Shown here piece by piece: positions 61,415-64,000 of a stretch of 64,000 bases of DNA; position 1 is the stretch's first letter; every line of letters begins with the position of its first letter. The stretch is from contig JAQGEQ010000338.1 of the NCBI GenBank assembly GCA_034620365.1, positions 62,001-126,000 on the forward strand, in the 5' to 3' direction. The position numbers and the translations under genes are program-made. The notes under the pieces are model-generated. The model did not search any database. It was not told the DNA's origin and worked only from the letters and a program-made list of their open reading frames with translations. Source of the stretch: Pegea sp. RAD2-039. Lineage: Eukaryota > Chordata > Thaliacea > Salpida > Salpidae.

Positions 61415-61560
61415 AATTGATTAAAGCACCCGTAAAACTTAAGGATAGCACAAACTTAAGATTGTATGCAGATTAATTATAACCCTTTAAATATTCCGTA
61501 GCCCAATTTTTCCTAATATAAATTAGCAGGATGCACTTTTGCATCTAACAATCAATACAG
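61415..61560 (+). repeat. Hairpin-ended repeat block, copy 4
   Basis: TAGCACAAACTTAAGATTGT, TTATAACCCT, and the hairpin GATGCACTTTTGCATC at 61530-61545. Confidence 0.7.
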
Positions 61561-61989
61561 ATTTTATCAAAAACGATACAAAAAACCTATGATAATAAGT
61601 AGAAGTTGTACAACCTTGTAGATAACGATAAAGCAAGCATTCATCTCTGAAATATTTTCTGATAATAAATATATGTGATTTACAAGATGCATATTTCAAT
61701 CTTATGATCTGTTAAATATCTTGGGTTATAATTTGCTTGAAGTTATAATTTGTAGTTGAAATACTTTTTCCAAAAATACAATTAGTGTATACTTTATATA
61801 AAGTGAATTTCTACTATTTACAGATAATAGGATAAAAATAATTAAGGTCAAAAGTTTATTTCATTTTTGTAAACATGCCACTGATAATGTAAAAAAAATC
61901 TGAAAAAGTTTTCTAGTTTTCAAATAATTACATAAAATTTTAAAGGGTATCACTAAAAACTGTTTCATATGCAGTTTCATCTTTTTTTA

Positions 61990-63080
61990 GTTTTAGTAAA
62001 ATGTTGATCTTTCTATTAGACAACAAAATTTTAATAATCATTTTTGATGTTAATTGTTCTATTAGTAGCAATTTATAAACGTTTAGGTGTTCATGTTTTA
62101 AATCTTAAAACTTAAAAGATCTTCAACTACAATCATAATACTAATAGTTTATAATTTACACATTAAAATGAGCTTTTTTTAAAGAAAAAAAAATAAACAT
62201 TAAATACTATTTTTCAAGAAAACCATCTTTAAATATAAATTGGATGATGTTTTTCATTTTTTTAAATAGTTTTATATATTTTGTACAGGATGATAAATTT
62301 GGGAAAAAGTTTATATCATACTAGCAATAATGATCATTTTAATCTAAAATAGCTTAATTAAATTTGTTTTTCTAATGTAGATTAAAAAAGGAGTAGAAAT
62401 TAAAAAATCTTGATTTGTTGTTGTTAAAATTATTTTGTAAATTAAAATAATATTTTTACCATATTTTTCATTGTTAAAAACTTATAAGAAAATTTTTAGA
62501 TTAATATTCACGAAATAAAGATTTCCAATTTATATTTATTCTTAGCAAAGTAATTTTGATAAATTTGAAAATTAAACTTCTAAATTCACTTTGCTCATCT
62601 TCTTATTCTAGTTTGTTTTATAAAATTTGATTTGATTTAGAATTGATTTTATTTTACTTTTAGAGTAGTTCTGTTCTTTCTAAAACAATTCTGAATTTGA
62701 TTTTTTTCTGTCATTCACAGGTACAATTAATTAATGAAATCAAAGATTGTTGTTGTGAATAATAATAAAGTTTTAGCTTAATAAAATTACACTTCCAAAT
62801 AACTAAAGTTAAAGATTATTAATAAATGAATCAGATTCTAGCAAAAGTTAATCTACGATTTATAAACTTCATGCTTTTAAACACATCCATATTTGTAAAG
62901 GTTATATCGACAAGTAGTCGACTTCAAATTATGTTCTTTAGAATATTATGATTATAAGAAAATTAGAATTACCGTTGAAAAAATTGCTTAATAAAAAGTA
63001 TTTTTGTTCTAGTGTTTGTGGGTTAAACACTGATTTATCACCGTAAGAAGAAAAGCACTGAACCAGGATTTAAACTTACT
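61990..63080 (-). repeat. Dispersed repeat (inverted copy of 12290-13340)
   Basis: Inverted copy of 12290-13340. It ends at TAGTGTTTGTGGGTTAAACA with CTGATTTATCACCG, the same boundary motif found at 12300-12350 and at 30512-30545. Confidence 0.75.
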
Positions 63081-64000
63081 TTGTTTAGGTTAAAAAAACA
63101 TAAAAAACTATTTCTCTATGTATTGTATTTCTAAAGATTATCCTATTCTAAAAAGTTTCAAATTTTATATTAGTTTTGTCAAAAACTCGTAGAAATCTCC
63201 ACAGTGTTTAAAAAACAAATAACACTTATAGAACTTATAAGCTGGTAAATATAAAAATAATCAAAAAGTTAGTTTTTGTAATCTTATAACTCAATAGAAT
63301 TCACTGAACTATTGATCTAATTAAAATAAAAAATACTAAGAATAAATTTATCAAAGATACAGTAGTAGTTAGTTAATTTATTAATTATTAATGGTAGTTC
63401 TACTAAAAATATATTTTCAGAAAAAAGATACTCGGAATTAAAAACTTAAAGTTTGTTCAAAAACAAAGTTTCTTAAAATAAAATTTGCATTTCGATAATT
63501 TTATAACAATTATTACTTGAGGTAAACGTTAATAGATCTTTGTTGAAATGTTCTACTTGAGTCCACACCAAATTTGACTTTTCGAAAGTTGTTTCAAATT
63601 ATTCTTTCTATCTTAATATATTTTTATTTTATCTAAATGACATATTTTTTTCTCTACTTGTTTTGACTTTGGAGTTATCATGAAGATTCAACTTTTAATA
63701 AAAATTAGTGAAATGCTTTTGGAGTTCTAACAGCAATTTTTCGCTATTTAGTAGAGATATGCAAGCATCTTATTAATCAGCTTCTGAAGTTTTTGTGATA
63801 ATATTCAACTATTTTGTAAGCACAATAAACTACTTTATATAATTTATTACAAGTTAATTAGATTACATCAAATCTTGTTTAAAGTTTACCAGATTATGTG
63901 AATTAGAACAGCATAATGAGTCTTGAAAAAATTTTACTTGAAATGTAGCTAATTTATATGTAATTAAATCAATCAATCAAATGGAAATCTACAAAAGTGA

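Larger units (their letters stand above)
59720..64000. other. Repeat-rich AT stretch without recognised gene
   Basis: Holds a direct copy of 9300-9640 at 59930-60240, two hairpin-ended blocks (60755-60910 and 61415-61560) and the inverted 61990-63080 block. From 63080 to the end nothing is recognised. Confidence 0.5.

Noticed and set aside
47555..61545. Helitron 3' ends, based on the hairpin followed by CT
   Set aside because: Helitron hairpins normally lie some 10 bases before a CTRR end and insert between A and T. Here CT directly follows the stem and homology continues about 12 bases past it. No Rep/helicase sequence was seen.
1..64000. CRISPR array, rRNA genes, or prokaryotic operons
   Set aside because: No regularly spaced short direct repeats, no rRNA-like conserved blocks, and no closely packed genes with ribosome-binding sites were seen.

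Overview
The window reads as nuclear DNA from an animal with a very AT-rich genome. Supporting signs are intron-split genes with GT/AG borders, a heterochromatin-protein-1 (HP1) type chromoshadow domain, a C2H2 zinc-finger gene, a CR1-like LINE with a PHD-like first ORF, and a metazoan-style tRNA-Leu(AAG). The phylum cannot be fixed from sequence alone. No bacterial, organellar or CRISPR features were seen. Genes are few; most of the window is a mosaic of old, diverged repeats in both orientations. Repeat borders are matched by eye and are good to a few tens of bases.

Left part (1-16,290): no gene recognised. It consists of dispersed repeat blocks, many with a second copy at 46-63 kb, plus the left arms of a large inverted repeat (10.04-12.34 kb and 13.88-14.80 kb) whose right arms lie at 30.5-32.75 kb and 27.07-28.68 kb. 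Short CTCF-like motifs (CCGCTAGGTGGCGC type) recur inside these blocks.

Centre (16.3-29 kb): the space between the inverted arms holds one copy of a 1.65-kb repeat rich in TGACGTCA octamers, a decayed zinc-finger relic, unrecognised coding-like segments, a four-exon gene whose product ends in an HP1 chromoshadow domain (21,240-22,011), and a broken LINE (about 22,780-26,962). Related LINE fragments lie at 18.1-18.3, 22.19-22.25 and 28.7-29.0 kb.

32.8-40.7 kb: the second copy of the 1.65-kb repeat runs into a 1.85-kb palindrome. Its arms end in two inverted tRNA-Leu copies facing a 306-bp unique loop. The minus copy is nearly intact apart from a G1/G72 mismatch; the plus copy has a good acceptor stem but has lost half its D arm. 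Next comes a broken gene of unknown function lying between two 1.25-kb direct repeats, then a five-finger C2H2 gene whose sixth finger is cut off by a stop at its first cysteine codon.

Right part (41.2-64 kb): no gene recognised; again repeat blocks, including a 1.8-kb direct copy of 2.9-4.8 kb, inverted copies of 7.85-9.96 kb and of 12.29-13.34 kb, and several copies of a block ending in a GATGCA...TGCATC hairpin.

The genes do not form an evident pathway. The two identifiable proteins (HP1-like and zinc finger) are both chromatin or DNA-binding types, but nothing here links them functionally. The most noteworthy structures are the tRNA-bearing, CRE-octamer-rich palindrome, the chromoshadow gene inside a giant inverted repeat, and the CTCF-like motif spread by repeats.
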